Part shown: positions 1-8,402 of the stretch, in pieces
Layout of the letters: the number at the start of each line of letters is the position of its first letter
Numbering within the stretch: the first letter of the stretch is position 1
Assembly: GCA_910577195.1 (NCBI GenBank)
Contig: CAJTLP010000006.1
Coordinates: 109,962-173,961, forward strand
DNA length: 64,000 nucleotides
Origin: an uncultured Eubacterium sp.
GTDB lineage: Bacteria > Bacillota > Clostridia > Oscillospirales > Acutalibacteraceae
Direction: 5' to 3'
The notes under the pieces: model-generated
What the model saw: only the letters and a program-made list of their open reading frames with translations
Told to the model about the DNA's origin: nothing
The model's database searches: none
Position numbers and translations under genes: made by a program

Positions 1-1
1 C

Positions 2-340
2 AAGCTCTATCATTTTGACAGATACAGTTTTTTACCATCATACAGTGATTATATGAATGTGTATAATCACACCGATGAAATGTATCAGGTATTGCTTGAA
101 TACGAAAAAGATGCTGAAGATGAAAACAGTTTTGATTTGAATATGGTAAATAAACTCGGTGAATTTTATTCCAACTATGCAATCTGCAATTTATTAACTG
201 ACAGTCATATTGAAATACTGATTGATGCAGTTGAAATGGAACGGGATTGGAGTAATGATATTTCGGCAAAAGTCTACAATGTTTATGAACTGATTTGTTT
301 GGAACAAGATGAAAACGAGTCACCGATTATGCAGATGTAA
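2..340 (+). CDS. Hypothetical protein, C-terminal part (5' end outside window)
   Basis: The frame is open from the first bases of the window through a first in-window ATG at 53 to a TAA at 338-340, so this is the C-terminal part (at least 112 residues) of a longer gene. The visible segment is acidic, soluble and rich in Tyr and Asn, with no membrane segment or motif I recognise. It lies upstream of the mobilisation genes, so it is probably cargo or an accessory gene of the same integrative element. I do not assign a function. Neither an independent start at ATG 53 nor a fragment of a larger accessory protein can be excluded from here. Confidence 0.6.
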   Translation, partial: KLYHFDRYSFLPSYSDYMNVYNHTDEMYQVLLEYEKDAEDENSFDLNMVNKLGEFYSNYAICNLLTDSHIEILIDAVEMERDWSNDISAKVYNVYELICLEQDENESPIMQM

Positions 341-359
341 CTGCCTGTGAGCCACCGTG

Positions 360-379
360 TCGCCCCGTGTGGCGATTTT
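360..379 (+). terminator. Weak terminator-like hairpin
   Basis: TCGCC (360-364) pairs with GGCGA (371-375) around a 6-nt loop and runs into TTTT. It sits 20 nt after the stop of the preceding gene. The stem is only 5 bp, so efficiency is doubtful. Confidence 0.35.
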
Positions 380-511
380 AGCGGTAAGGTCGGGAAAGTA
401 ACAGATCGAAAAGCATTGCGGCAAATTCAGGCAATTTTAGGCGAAACGAAAATAAATGTAACTGCAGGGGCTCTCTGAAATGTTTCAGGGTAGAAAATTA
501 AGCAGGAGAAA

Positions 512-650
512 GAGAGGTGGGTTGCGGATATTCCCACCTCTCGGTTCACATCGGACGGCAACGCCGACCGTTAGGGCGTTTTCGGAGATTTAATATGCAT
601 ATTTTCCGGGTGGGTTGCTGATATAGATACAGCCTAAACAGATGGGTTGC
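512..650. other. Candidate origin of transfer (oriT) region
   Basis: The 378-nt gap between the first gene and the relaxosome genes (341-718) holds no convincing gene but is full of symmetry. GAGAGGTGGG (512-521) and CCCACCTCTC (533-542) form a perfect 10-bp inverted repeat. AACGCC (560-565) and GGCGTT (575-580) form a second hairpin. The octamer TGGGTTGC occurs three times (518-525, 611-618, 643-650). Inverted repeats plus short iterated sites directly upstream of a relaxase and its accessory protein are the usual place and shape of an oriT. The nick site cannot be told from the sequence. Confidence 0.45.
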
Positions 651-718
651 AATACGGATAACCACCGTGTTTACGGCAGTATTGACAGCGGTTGTAATTT
701 TTGAACGGAGGTGAAGTT

Positions 719-1126
719 ATGCCTGCACCGAAAGATAAGAAAAAGTTTCTACTATGGGCATATCCAAGCACATTGGAGCTTGTAAAGAACAATTATCGAA
801 AAGATAAATGCAAAAGCCAGTCGGAATTTATTGAACGAGCCATTCAGTATTATGTCGGTCATGTAACGGCAGACGATGATACCTCATATCTGCCGAATGC
901 ATTTCTGTCCAATATGAAAAGTATTGTTGCCGAGAGTGATAACCGACACAGCAAAATGTTATTTAAGCTCTCAGTTGAGATTGCGATTATGCAAAATCTT
1001 GTTGCGGCAACAAATGATATTGATCCGTTATCGCTGGAACGCTTGCGCGGTGAATGTGTGGAAGAAGTTAAACGACTCAACGGCAGGTTCTCGTTTGAAG
1101 ACGCTTTTGATTGGCAGAAAGAATAA
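719..1126 (+). CDS. Small relaxosome/RHH-type mobilisation accessory protein
   Basis: 135 residues. Start chosen at ATG 719 because GGAGG (707-711) sits 7 nt before it; an upstream TTG at 701 overlaps that site and is unlikely. The N-terminal half (LLWAYPSTLELVKNNYRKD then SQSEFIERAIQYYVGH) has the short strand plus two helices pattern of ribbon-helix-helix DNA-binding proteins that assist relaxases (MobC/plasmid accessory type). The rest is a predicted helical extension. It ends 3 nt before the relaxase start, so the two are translated together, and the candidate oriT lies immediately upstream. A role in oriT recognition is inferred from context and fold pattern. Confidence 0.6.
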   Translation: MPAPKDKKKFLLWAYPSTLELVKNNYRKDKCKSQSEFIERAIQYYVGHVTADDDTSYLPNAFLSNMKSIVAESDNRHSKMLFKLSVEIAIMQNLVAATNDIDPLSLERLRGECVEEVKRLNGRFSFEDAFDWQKE

Positions 1127-1129
1127 GTT

Positions 1130-3319
1130 ATGGCGAAACTGATTACAAAATTTAAATATCTGAAACCGAATGCACGGCAATCTGTCGGTGGCTATGCAAA
1201 ATATATTGCTACCCGTGAAGGCGTAGACAAAATAGATGAGTCTTTAAAATTTGCACATTCTTCCGTGAAGCAACAGCAATTCATTCAAAAAATACTCAAG
1301 GATTTTCCCGACAGCAAAGATAGTTTGGAGTATGAGGACTATCTAAAAAATCCGACCATAGGCAATGCTTCTGAATTCATTACACGAACAATGGAAGACA
1401 ACGCCTATGAGGTTATGCAGACAAAAACCTATGCAGATTATATTGCTACCCGTCCGAGAGCACAGAGATTCGGTATGCACGGACTGTTCACCGATCACGG
1501 TGTACAAGTAAAACTGAGCGAAGTATCCAAAAACTTAAATCAGTACGCCGGTAATGTCTGGACGGTTATTATCTCACTTCGCCGTGAGGACGCTGAACGA
1601 TTAAGTTTTAATACAGGCGAACGATGGAGGGATATGCTTCGCTCACAGACAAGTTTAATATCCGAAAACTTTCATATCCCGATGCAGAATTTGAAATGGT
1701 ATGCGGCGTTTCACAATGAAAGCCATCATCCTCATGTGCATCTTATGGTCTATTCCACAGAAGAAAAGCAGGCATATCTTTCAAAAGAGGGCGTAATGAA
1801 ACTGCGTTCTTCTTTTGCAAAGGATATTTTTGCTCAGGATTTGCTATGCGTATATGAAAAGCAAACCGAATACCGTGACGAGTTGAAACTGAACAATCGT
1901 GAGATCATTGCTGAAATCATTTCAAAAATCAACAGCGGTGTTTATGATAATCCCAAGCTTGAAGAAATGCTTTTAACTCTTGCTGACAGATTGTCCAAGA
2001 CATCAGGTAAAAAAGTTTACGGATATCTGAAAGCGGATGTCAAGTCGATTATTGATTCTATTGTAGACGAGCTTGCCGCTGATGAACGAATATCTGCGTT
2101 ATATGATTTATGGTATGAACAAAGAGAATCTGTTATCAAAACATATACAGATGAGTTGCCGGAGCGTGTACCGCTGTCGCAAAACAAAGAATTCAAATCA
2201 ATTAAAAATGCTGTTATACAAGAGGCAATGAATATTGTTACTGACCGCATAATTACGGCTGACAATGAAGAAAATGCTGATGAACAATCTGAATCTGATT
2301 CCGAGCCGAGCGATGAAGAAACAGAACCGCCGCTTAACGATAAGGAAAAAATATCTTTGATGTGGCAGTATTACAAAAAGGCAAAAACCTTGCTTAATCG
2401 TGATAATGAAAATTATGACCCGAATACGGCGGTTGAGTTTTTGATTGAATCTGCGAAACTCGGATGCGGTGTTGCAAAATACGGACTCGGTAAGATGTTT
2501 TTGCAAGGCAAAGATGTGCCGAAAAATGTGGATTACGCTCTGCGATGGCTTGAAGAATCGGTCAGTGAGGGCAATGAGTTTGCAGAATACCTCCTCGGTA
2601 AAACCTATCTTAAAGGTGAGAATGTAGAGCAGGATTTAATCCGTGCGGAAGATTTGCTGCGAAAATCCTCCGCACAGGGTAACAAATATGCAAAGTACAC
2701 TCTCGGTAAGGCGTTGCTTGACGGCGAATTATTTTTGCAAAACATTTCAGAAGCGATAAAACTGATTACGGAATCGGCGGACAGTGGCTTTGCTCCTGCA
2801 CAGTATTTACTCGGAAAATTATTATACAAAGGTGAAGTGATACCGCAGGATTTGAAGAAAGCAATAGAATATCTTGAAAAAGCGGCAGAGCAGAAAAATC
2901 CTTATGCCGCTTACCTTGCAGGAAAATTGCGGCTTACAGAGGATGCAGTTAAGGACATCAGAAAAGCAATCCACACCTTTGAAATCGCCGCTGAGAACGG
3001 AAACGACTATGCAGAGTATATGCTCAGCAAGATGTATCTCTACGGCAAAGATGCCCCGCGTGACTATGATAGAGCGATTGTATACCTTACTGCATCAGCT
3101 GAACACGGCAATCAATACGCAAAACAGTTATTGCACAGTATAAAATCCAATCGCAATTGGTCTGTGACTCTCGGTTCTCTTCGTCTGCTCGGTCAGATCA
3201 GCCGTATCATACAAAACCGTTTAGAAGATGAACGCAGAGAAAATCAGGTTTCAATTGACCGAAAACTAAAAAGGAAAATCGATGAAAAAAAGCAGGCACA
3301 TGGTTTGAAACAGGGATAA
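1130..3319 (+). CDS. MobL-type relaxase with C-terminal Sel1 repeats
   Basis: 729 residues. Relaxases of this class nick one strand at oriT and pilot it to the recipient cell. The N-terminal domain contains the metal-binding histidine cluster HNESHHPHVHLMVYS (around residues 195-210), the three-histidine motif of MobL/MobP-type relaxases, preceded by conserved segments including FGMHGLF and VWTVIISLRRED. After an acidic linker (about 385-405) comes a run of about seven Sel1-like repeats (about 430-690) with the pattern A..LG..Y..G..V..D...A..WL..AA..GN. Sel1 repeats form helical protein-binding scaffolds, so this tail may recruit a host or secretion partner. It follows the accessory gene by 3 nt and is closed by a terminator. 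The relaxase call is firm; the tail's role is unknown. Confidence 0.88.
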   Translation: MAKLITKFKYLKPNARQSVGGYAKYIATREGVDKIDESLKFAHSSVKQQQFIQKILKDFPDSKDSLEYEDYLKNPTIGNASEFITRTMEDNAYEVMQTKTYADYIATRPRAQRFGMHGLFTDHGVQVKLSEVSKNLNQYAGNVWTVIISLRREDAERLSFNTGERWRDMLRSQTSLISENFHIPMQNLKWYAAFHNESHHPHVHLMVYSTEEKQAYLSKEGVMKLRSSFAKDIFAQDLLCVYEKQTEYRDELKLNNREIIAEIISKINSGVYDNPKLEEMLLTLADRLSKTSGKKVYGYLKADVKSIIDSIVDELAADERISALYDLWYEQRESVIKTYTDELPERVPLSQNKEFKSIKNAVIQEAMNIVTDRIITADNEENADEQSESDSEPSDEETEPPLNDKEKISLMWQYYKKAKTLLNRDNENYDPNTAVEFLIESAKLGCGVAKYGLGKMFLQGKDVPKNVDYALRWLEESVSEGNEFAEYLLGKTYLKGENVEQDLIRAEDLLRKSSAQGNKYAKYTLGKALLDGELFLQNISEAIKLITESADSGFAPAQYLLGKLLYKGEVIPQDLKKAIEYLEKAAEQKNPYAAYLAGKLRLTEDAVKDIRKAIHTFEIAAENGNDYAEYMLSKMYLYGKDAPRDYDRAIVYLTASAEHGNQYAKQLLHSIKSNRNWSVTLGSLRLLGQISRIIQNRLEDERRENQVSIDRKLKRKIDEKKQAHGLKQG

Positions 3320-3320
3320 G

Positions 3321-3352
3321 AAAAACCTGCGGAATTCGTCCGCAGGCTTTTA
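3321..3352 (+). terminator. Rho-independent terminator after the relaxase gene
   Basis: CCTGCGGA (3326-3333) and TCCGCAGG (3339-3346) form an 8-bp GC-rich stem with a 5-nt loop, followed by CTTTT. The A-run on the left side means it may also act on the convergent ATPase gene. Confidence 0.85.
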
Positions 3353-3369
3353 GGTGTACAAAAGAATCG

Positions 3370-4599
3370 TTATAAATATTTAATCGGTATAACTCGGTCG
3401 TTTCCTTTCAGTGTTATGAGATTATCGTAAAGGCAAATAACGCCACCGGAACCTCGTTTGACACTTGGAATTTTATCGATTAAATCAAAAGCATTCATAT
3501 CGCTTTTTTGCGGATCGGCATGCTTTTTCATTTCAAGAGGATAGAGAACGCCTCCGTCTTCAATTAAAAGGTCAATTTCATTCATTTCCTTATCACGGTA
3601 AAAATAAAGCGGTGGTTCGACAATTCCTTTGTTGTAATAACTTTTGATGATTTCTGAGATTACAAAGCTTTCAAAGAAAGCACCTGCCATCGCACCATTC
3701 TTTAAAACATCTGCGGTGTTCCATTTAGTAAGGTATGCCGCAAGACCGGTATCAAGGAAATACAGTTTCGGTGTTTTAATTGCTCTTTTAGTGATGTTAT
3801 TAGAATACGGTTTCAGCAAATACACAATGTTGGATGCCACAAGAATAGATAACCAACGCTCTGCAGTGGGCTGGCTGATGCCCACATCCCGCGCTAAAGA
3901 AGCAAGATTGACAAGCTGTCCTGTGGAAGCCGCAGTTGCAGTCATAAATTTTGCAAATTTAACTGTGTCTCCGATTTCTGTTAAATCACGGACGTCACGC
4001 TCGATGTAAGTTCGCACATAAGCAGCATAAAACATCTGCCAGTCGTAATCGGGATTTTTGCAAAGTTCAGGCATACTGCCCCGATGAATCATTTTCCACA
4101 CATCATCATAGGGAATATCTTCTATGTGTTTTTTTCTTTCAGTAAAATATTCGTCGTTTGGAATAAAAGGTGTATCATCCTCAATACCGTATTTTTCACG
4201 CATGGAAAAACCAAGCAAGGTCAGAAGACCTATCCGACCGGATAATGACTCACTGACGCCTTTCATCATTTGAAACTGCTGTGAACCGCACATAAAAAAC
4301 TGACCTTTTTTGTGTTCACGGTCAATGTGCATTTTTATTTGCGGAAACAGTTCAGGTGCTTTCTGAATTTCGTCGATAAAGACGGGCGGTGGATTATCTT
4401 TAAAAAAAGTTCCGCTTTGCTCTTGCGCAGCTGCTCTAACGATAATGTCATCAAGCGTTGCATAGTTAATATTTTGTGTTACCTTTTGAAGCATTGTGGT
4501 TTTGCCTACCTGACGTGGACCGGCAACTAAAACTGCACCAAACATTTTGGAAAGTTTTTCAACAGTTCCCTCTGCATGGCGTTTAATATACGAATTCAT
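3370..4599 (-). CDS. AAA_14 ATPase with DUF4143 nuclease-like domain
   Basis: 409 residues. Classic AAA_14 plus DUF4143 protein. Walker A is GPRQVGKTT (about residues 27-35), Walker B is VFIDEIQKAPELF (about 73-85), and the sensor segment GSQQF follows. The C-terminal DUF4143 part has FFESFVISEI and the PD-(D/E)XK-like core EIDLLIEDGG...PLEMKKH. These stand-alone ATPases are common in anaerobes and in mobile elements; their cellular role is not settled, with defence, toxin and partition roles all proposed. The start is well supported by GGAGG 8 nt upstream of the ATG. It is transcribed against the mobilisation genes and looks like an independent cargo gene between relaxase and primase. Confidence 0.85.
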   Translation of the reverse strand: MNSYIKRHAEGTVEKLSKMFGAVLVAGPRQVGKTTMLQKVTQNINYATLDDIIVRAAAQEQSGTFFKDNPPPVFIDEIQKAPELFPQIKMHIDREHKKGQFFMCGSQQFQMMKGVSESLSGRIGLLTLLGFSMREKYGIEDDTPFIPNDEYFTERKKHIEDIPYDDVWKMIHRGSMPELCKNPDYDWQMFYAAYVRTYIERDVRDLTEIGDTVKFAKFMTATAASTGQLVNLASLARDVGISQPTAERWLSILVASNIVYLLKPYSNNITKRAIKTPKLYFLDTGLAAYLTKWNTADVLKNGAMAGAFFESFVISEIIKSYYNKGIVEPPLYFYRDKEMNEIDLLIEDGGVLYPLEMKKHADPQKSDMNAFDLIDKIPSVKRGSGGVICLYDNLITLKGNDRVIPIKYL

Positions 4600-4706
4600 A
4601 ACAAACCTCCGTTACGGCTAATTTAATATCCTATATTATTATAGCCAAAAGCATTGAAAAAGTCAACGAATGAAAAAAATTTCTTTTATCAATCATTTTG
4701 TGTTCA

Positions 4707-4730
4707 CATTTTCCTGACCTCAGGAAAATG
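4707..4730. promoter_or_regulatory. Perfect 24-bp palindrome, possible operator
   Basis: CATTTTCCTGA (4707-4717), a 2-nt centre, then TCAGGAAAATG (4720-4730) form an 11-bp perfect dyad. It lies in the divergent intergenic region between the ATPase gene and the primase-coupling protein operon, where a repressor could control both. No poly-T follows, so a terminator is unlikely. Confidence 0.5.
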
Positions 4731-4792
4731 TTCGGCAAAGTTTTTAATGCAACAGAAAAGGATTTTCAACTACTACATTGAAAGGAGTATCT

Positions 4793-5719
4793 ATGTCCAA
4801 ATATATTCATTTTACAGAGGAACAAAAAGCACAAGCTCGCAAGACAGATATTATATCTCTGCTGAAATCACAGGGCGAAACCGTCAAACGCTCAGGTTCT
4901 GAATATGAGTGGAAGGACGGCTCACAGAAGGTCACCATCAGAGGTAATCTGTGGTATCACCAATATGACCGAGTCGGCGGTGACGCGATTGACTTCGTCC
5001 GTAGATTCTATAACAAATCTTATCCTGAAGCAATAGAATATCTGCTTGGCAACTGCAACGGTGTACTTATAACTGCTCCGCCTGTCGTTAAAAAAAAGAA
5101 ACCGTTTGAATTGCCTAAACCGTATCGTAATATGGATAGGGTAAAAAACTATTTGCATTATGTCAGAGGTATTGATGAAGATATTATTGAAATATTTGCA
5201 AATGAAAATATGATTTATGAATCGGCAGATTACCACAATGCGGTATTTGTCGGCTTTGATAAAAACGGTATTCCCCAACACGCCAACAAGCGTGGCATCG
5301 GCAGAGGCAGTACATTCAAAGGAAATGCCGAAAGCAGTATGGATGAATTTGCGTTTCATAGAATCGGTAAAGGCAAATCGCTCTATCTGTTTGAAGCCCC
5401 TATAGATATGTTAAGCTTCATATCAATGCACAAAGAAAACTGGAAAAATCATAGTTACGCAGCATCTTGTTCCGTTTCGGACAGGGTGCTTTTTCAATGT
5501 CTGAAAGATTATCCGCATATAGAAAAAGTATATCTGTGCTTAGACAGCGATGAGCCGGGACAAGCGGCTGCGGACAGAATCAGCACAAAGTTATTCGCAC
5601 TTGGAATCGAATCAGAAATTCTTATTCCGATACACAAAGATTGGAATGAAGATCTGTTAACTACTGATGAAAATGAAAAGATAGGAGATGAAAACCTATG
5701 TCCGGTATTGCAACTTTAG
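4793..5719 (+). CDS. Toprim/DUF3991 primase-like protein of the mobile element
   Basis: 308 residues. Start at ATG 4793 with AAGGAG 8 nt upstream; the upstream TTG at 4778 overlaps that site. The N-terminal third (TDIISLLKSQGETVKRSGSE ... GNLWYHQYDRVGGDAIDFV) resembles the CHC2-type zinc finger region of DnaG primases but without its cysteines. The second half has Toprim features: LFEAPIDMLSF (Glu motif, about 200) and VYLCLDSDEPGQAAADRI (DxD motif, about 250). This DUF3991-Toprim architecture is frequent in Clostridia integrative elements next to coupling proteins and probably makes primers for the transferred strand. The stop overlaps the next gene by 22 nt, so it is translationally coupled to the coupling protein. 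Confidence 0.75.
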   Translation: MSKYIHFTEEQKAQARKTDIISLLKSQGETVKRSGSEYEWKDGSQKVTIRGNLWYHQYDRVGGDAIDFVRRFYNKSYPEAIEYLLGNCNGVLITAPPVVKKKKPFELPKPYRNMDRVKNYLHYVRGIDEDIIEIFANENMIYESADYHNAVFVGFDKNGIPQHANKRGIGRGSTFKGNAESSMDEFAFHRIGKGKSLYLFEAPIDMLSFISMHKENWKNHSYAASCSVSDRVLFQCLKDYPHIEKVYLCLDSDEPGQAAADRISTKLFALGIESEILIPIHKDWNEDLLTTDENEKIGDENLCPVLQL

Positions 5720-7626
5720 CAATAGCAGCTGCCGTGATGTTTTGTGTGCTCGGCGGTATTTCTTTGCTTGCACATATCTATAACCTTAACAGCATCAAAT
5801 CAAAAACTGTCGGTGACGGTCAGCACGGCACTGCTCGATGGGCAACAAAATATGAAATACGAAAAATTTATCGCCATATTCCGTTTACGCCTGAGAAATG
5901 GCGTAATCAGGCTATGAATAATAAAACTCCGACATATACACGAATTGTAAAAAAGAATTTATTCAAGAAAAACAGCGATAAAATGATTGAAGAACCTTTG
6001 CCTCAGGGCATTGTTGTAGGGTGTACCGGAAGCACAACGGCTATGATTGAAACAGGCGATGTCCATGTTTTAATGATTGGTGCGGCTGGTGTAGGTAAAA
6101 CCGCCTTTTGGTTGTATCCGTGTATCGAGTACGCCTGTGCAAGCGGTATGAGTTGGCTCTCAACCGATACCAAGGGAGACGTCTGTCGAAATTACGGCAA
6201 TATTGCAAAACAATACGGTTACAATGTTTCGGTTATTGATTTGCGAAATCCTACACGAAGTAATGGCAATAATCTTCTTCACCTTGTCAATAAGTATATG
6301 GATCTGTATCAAGCAGACGGAGAGTTGGTTTACAAAGCCAAAGCTGAAAAATATGCAAAAATTATCTCTAAGACTATCATTCTTTCAGGTATGGATGCCG
6401 CCTCATTCGGTCAGAACGCATATTTTTATGATGCCGCCGAGGGATTATTAACTGCTACAATTCTGCTTGTTGCAGAATTCTGCGAACCTGAAAAAAGGCA
6501 TATTGTATCAATATTCAAAATCATTCAGGAACTTCTCGCTCCTTCAAATCATAAGGGCAAAAATCAATTTCAGCAGTTAATGGAAATGCTTCCGAACGAT
6601 CACAAGGCAAAATGGTTTGCAGGTGCGGCTTTGAATACTGCCGAACAGTCTATGGCATCTGTGATGTCAACAGCATTGTCAAGACTTAACGCTTTCCTTG
6701 ATTCGGAACTTGAGCAGCTTTTGTGCTTTGATACGGAAATTGACGCTGAAAAGTTCTGCAATGAAAAATCTGCGATATTTGTAATTATGCCCGAAGAAAA
6801 TCCTGTGACATATTTTATGATTTCGTTGATCATACAGCAGCTTTATCGAGAAATTCTTTCCGTAGCAGATGAACAAGGCGGAAAGTTGAAAAATCGTTGT
6901 GTATTCTTTGCCGATGAGTTCGGTACCTTGCCGAAAATAGAATCTGCTGAAATGATGTTCAGTGCATCCCGTTCAAGAAGATTACAGATTGTTCCAATTA
7001 TCCAGTCTTTCTCACAGCTTGATAAGAACTATGGGAAAGAAGGTGCGGAGATTATTGTTGATAATACGCAGTTAACCTTGTTCGGCGGATTTGCTCCGAA
7101 TAGCTCTTCTGCCGAAACACTATCCAAAGCACTCGGCAGCAGAACAGTGATGTCAGGCTCTGTGTCAAGGAGCAAAAATGATCCGTCACAGTCTTTACAA
7201 ATGATTGAACGCCCGTTGCTCACGGCTGAAGAATTAAAATCTATGCCCAAAGGTCAGTTTGTAGTTATGAAAACGGGCGTACACCCTATGAGAGTAAAAC
7301 TGAAACTGTTCTACAAATGGGGCATTAAATTTGATGAGGATGAGCCATATACAGTAGCGGACAACGGCAACAGAGAGGTTAAATATGCCGATAAAAAAGA
7401 AATCATCGATGGTATCGTAAAAAAATATCATCCTGACTGGCTTCAAAAACAGAATGCAGACAATGACGAATCCGACAATGCAGAAAATCAGGAAGAAAAC
7501 TATACGCACGAACGCTATCCTGTGAGCAAAAAGAAAAACGGTACACGTATAAATTCAACGCCGCCGAGCAGACGAAGGAAACTACCGCAAAAAAATCAGG
7601 AGGTTAATCAAAATGGGCAGACTTGA
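5698..7626 (+). CDS. Type IV coupling protein (VirD4/TraG family)
   Basis: 642 residues. Couples the relaxase-DNA complex to a type IV secretion channel by ATP hydrolysis at the inner membrane. An N-terminal membrane segment (residues 5-27) is followed by GQHGTARWATKYEI, typical of this family. Walker A is GAAGVGKTAFW (about 130), Walker B is VFFADEFGTLPKIE (about 402), followed by the conserved SASRSRRLQIVPIIQSFSQL. The C-terminal 90 residues are charged and low-complexity. It overlaps the primase-like gene by 22 nt and the next gene by 14 nt. No channel (VirB4/VirB6) genes are visible in the window, so the element either uses a helper's channel or its transfer genes lie to the left. Confidence 0.88.
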   Translation: MSGIATLAIAAAVMFCVLGGISLLAHIYNLNSIKSKTVGDGQHGTARWATKYEIRKIYRHIPFTPEKWRNQAMNNKTPTYTRIVKKNLFKKNSDKMIEEPLPQGIVVGCTGSTTAMIETGDVHVLMIGAAGVGKTAFWLYPCIEYACASGMSWLSTDTKGDVCRNYGNIAKQYGYNVSVIDLRNPTRSNGNNLLHLVNKYMDLYQADGELVYKAKAEKYAKIISKTIILSGMDAASFGQNAYFYDAAEGLLTATILLVAEFCEPEKRHIVSIFKIIQELLAPSNHKGKNQFQQLMEMLPNDHKAKWFAGAALNTAEQSMASVMSTALSRLNAFLDSELEQLLCFDTEIDAEKFCNEKSAIFVIMPEENPVTYFMISLIIQQLYREILSVADEQGGKLKNRCVFFADEFGTLPKIESAEMMFSASRSRRLQIVPIIQSFSQLDKNYGKEGAEIIVDNTQLTLFGGFAPNSSSAETLSKALGSRTVMSGSVSRSKNDPSQSLQMIERPLLTAEELKSMPKGQFVVMKTGVHPMRVKLKLFYKWGIKFDEDEPYTVADNGNREVKYADKKEIIDGIVKKYHPDWLQKQNADNDESDNAENQEENYTHERYPVSKKKNGTRINSTPPSRRRKLPQKNQEVNQNGQT

Positions 7627-7873
7627 TTTTTTATACCGTATGGATCTGCCACATCGGGCAGTATCCGTGTATATCTATCTTTACGACCGAGCAAACAAAG
7701 ACGGTAAATGCTGGCCTGCGATTCCGACAATCGCAAAGGAATTAAAGCTCTCCCAATCAACTGTCAGGAGAGCATTAAAAGATTTAAGAAAAGCAGGACT
7801 TATAACAACTGAACAGCGATATCGTGAAAAAGGCGGAAAAAGTAGTTTGCTTTACAAAATGCGAAATAAATAG
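7613..7873 (+). CDS. Winged-helix DNA-binding protein
   Basis: 86 residues. HTH_36-like winged helix: PHRAVSVYIYLYDRANKDGKCWPAIPTIAKELKLSQSTVRRALKDLRKAGLITTEQRYREKGG is the recognisable three-helix plus wing pattern of replication initiator or plasmid regulator N-terminal domains (written here only as a description; key parts are CWPAIPTIA, LSQSTVRRALKDL and GLI). It starts inside the coupling protein gene (14-nt overlap, AGGAGG upstream), so it belongs to the same operon. It may regulate the mobilisation operon or bind the element's replication origin. It is short enough to be a complete small regulator. Confidence 0.65.
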   Translation: MGRLDFLYRMDLPHRAVSVYIYLYDRANKDGKCWPAIPTIAKELKLSQSTVRRALKDLRKAGLITTEQRYREKGGKSSLLYKMRNK

Positions 7874-7892
7874 AATACTGCAAAATGAAAAA

Positions 7893-7935
7893 CACCCGCC
7901 GCCAAGAAATGACTATGCCTTCTGGGCGGCAGGTG
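7893..7935. repeat. GC-rich imperfect hairpin after the mobilisation operon
   Basis: CACCCGCCGCC (7893-7903) pairs with GGCGGCAGGTG (7925-7935) with one mismatch. It lies 20 nt after the stop of the winged-helix gene in otherwise AT-rich DNA. There is no T-run after it, so it may be an mRNA-stabilising stem or replication-related site rather than a terminator. Confidence 0.5.
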
Positions 7936-7960
7936 CCACCTGTCATGATGGAAGGAGAAA

Positions 7961-8044
7961 GTGAACTACCCACTTGAAAATATACTACAACAGAAAGAAC
8001 AGATTGCTAACGAAAAGTATTTATTGAGTTTTAACACTGATTAA
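7961..8044 (+). CDS. Possible 27-aa peptide or truncated gene 5' end
   Basis: GTG at 7961 is preceded by a strong GAAGGAG site (7951-7957) and opens a 27-codon frame (begins VNYPLENILQQKEQI, ends SFNTD). The ribosome binding site is better than that of many genes here. It could be a real small peptide or the start of a mobilisation-operon gene truncated when the neighbouring recombinase unit arrived. No family recognised. Confidence 0.35.
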   Translation: MNYPLENILQQKEQIANEKYLLSFNTD

Positions 8045-8100
8045 AATTCAAATCTAAACAACGGCGTTTTATTTTCTGTAGTAATCGCTTTAAATTATAA

Positions 8101-8138
8101 AAAACCGATACAGTTCAAAATGCTGCGTCGGTTTTGAT
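8101..8138. terminator. Bidirectional terminator left of the invertible unit
   Basis: AAAACCGA (8101-8108) and TCGGTTTT (8128-8135) form a stem with an inner CAG/CTG pairing. On the minus strand the stem is followed by TTTTTTATAA, so transcripts arriving from either side would stop. It closes the mobilisation operon and would also stop the leftward transcript from the promoter at 8229-8257. Confidence 0.7.
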
Positions 8139-8175
8139 TTATCTATTGTTAATGAAAGTAAATTATAAATCTGCT

Positions 8176-8202
8176 TTTCGTAGAGTATTCTCCTTGACGA
8201 AA
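8176..8202 (+). repeat. Left 27-bp inverted repeat of the invertible unit
   Basis: The 27-nt sequence starting TTTCGTAGAG and ending TTGACGAAA is repeated perfectly in inverse orientation at 9606-9632. Its own ends (TTTCGT and ACGAAA) are also inverted, as expected of a tyrosine recombinase crossover site with two arms around a spacer. Homology stops at both edges of the 27 bp. Confidence 0.92.
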
Positions 8203-8230
8203 GACAATTTCTATGATTTTCATCTATAAT
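8201..8230 (+). promoter_or_regulatory. Promoter of the tyrosine recombinase gene
   Basis: AAGACA (8201-8206), an 18-nt spacer and a consensus TATAAT (8225-8230) read toward the recombinase gene. The -10 overlaps the -10 of the opposing outward promoter, so the two probably compete. Confidence 0.5.
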
Positions 8231-8257
8231 TTTACATAGTGTTGTTAAATTTGTCAA
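8229..8257 (-). promoter_or_regulatory. Outward-facing consensus promoter inside the invertible unit
   Basis: On the minus strand: TTGACA (complement of 8252-8257), a 17-nt spacer, TAAAAT (complement of 8229-8234). This is the best sigma-A promoter near the unit. As sequenced it fires leftward across the left repeat into the bidirectional terminator at 8101-8138. After inversion between the 27-bp repeats it would lie at about 9551-9579, reading rightward across the right repeat into the gene at 9700, about 115 nt downstream. Confidence 0.7.
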
Positions 8258-8402
8258 GGTGTAAAAGAGAAAAAAGAAGAAAACTTTAGGAAAATGTCAA
8301 AAGTGATACTGCTACAGCGTTATTTTAGGACTTGCTTATGCAGTTATTGCTCTTTTCTCCGTCAAATTGACCGTCACAAATAAAAGAAAGGAAAAATAAA
8401 AA

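Noticed and set aside
2017..2829. Minus-strand frames opposite the relaxase gene
   Set aside because: Shadows of the Sel1-repeat coding region; no ribosome sites or recognisable motifs.
8316..8402. Frame SVILGLAYAVIALFSVKLTV upstream of the tyrosine recombinase
   Set aside because: Hydrophobic stretch without a start codon or ribosome site; at most a gene remnant within the recombinase leader.
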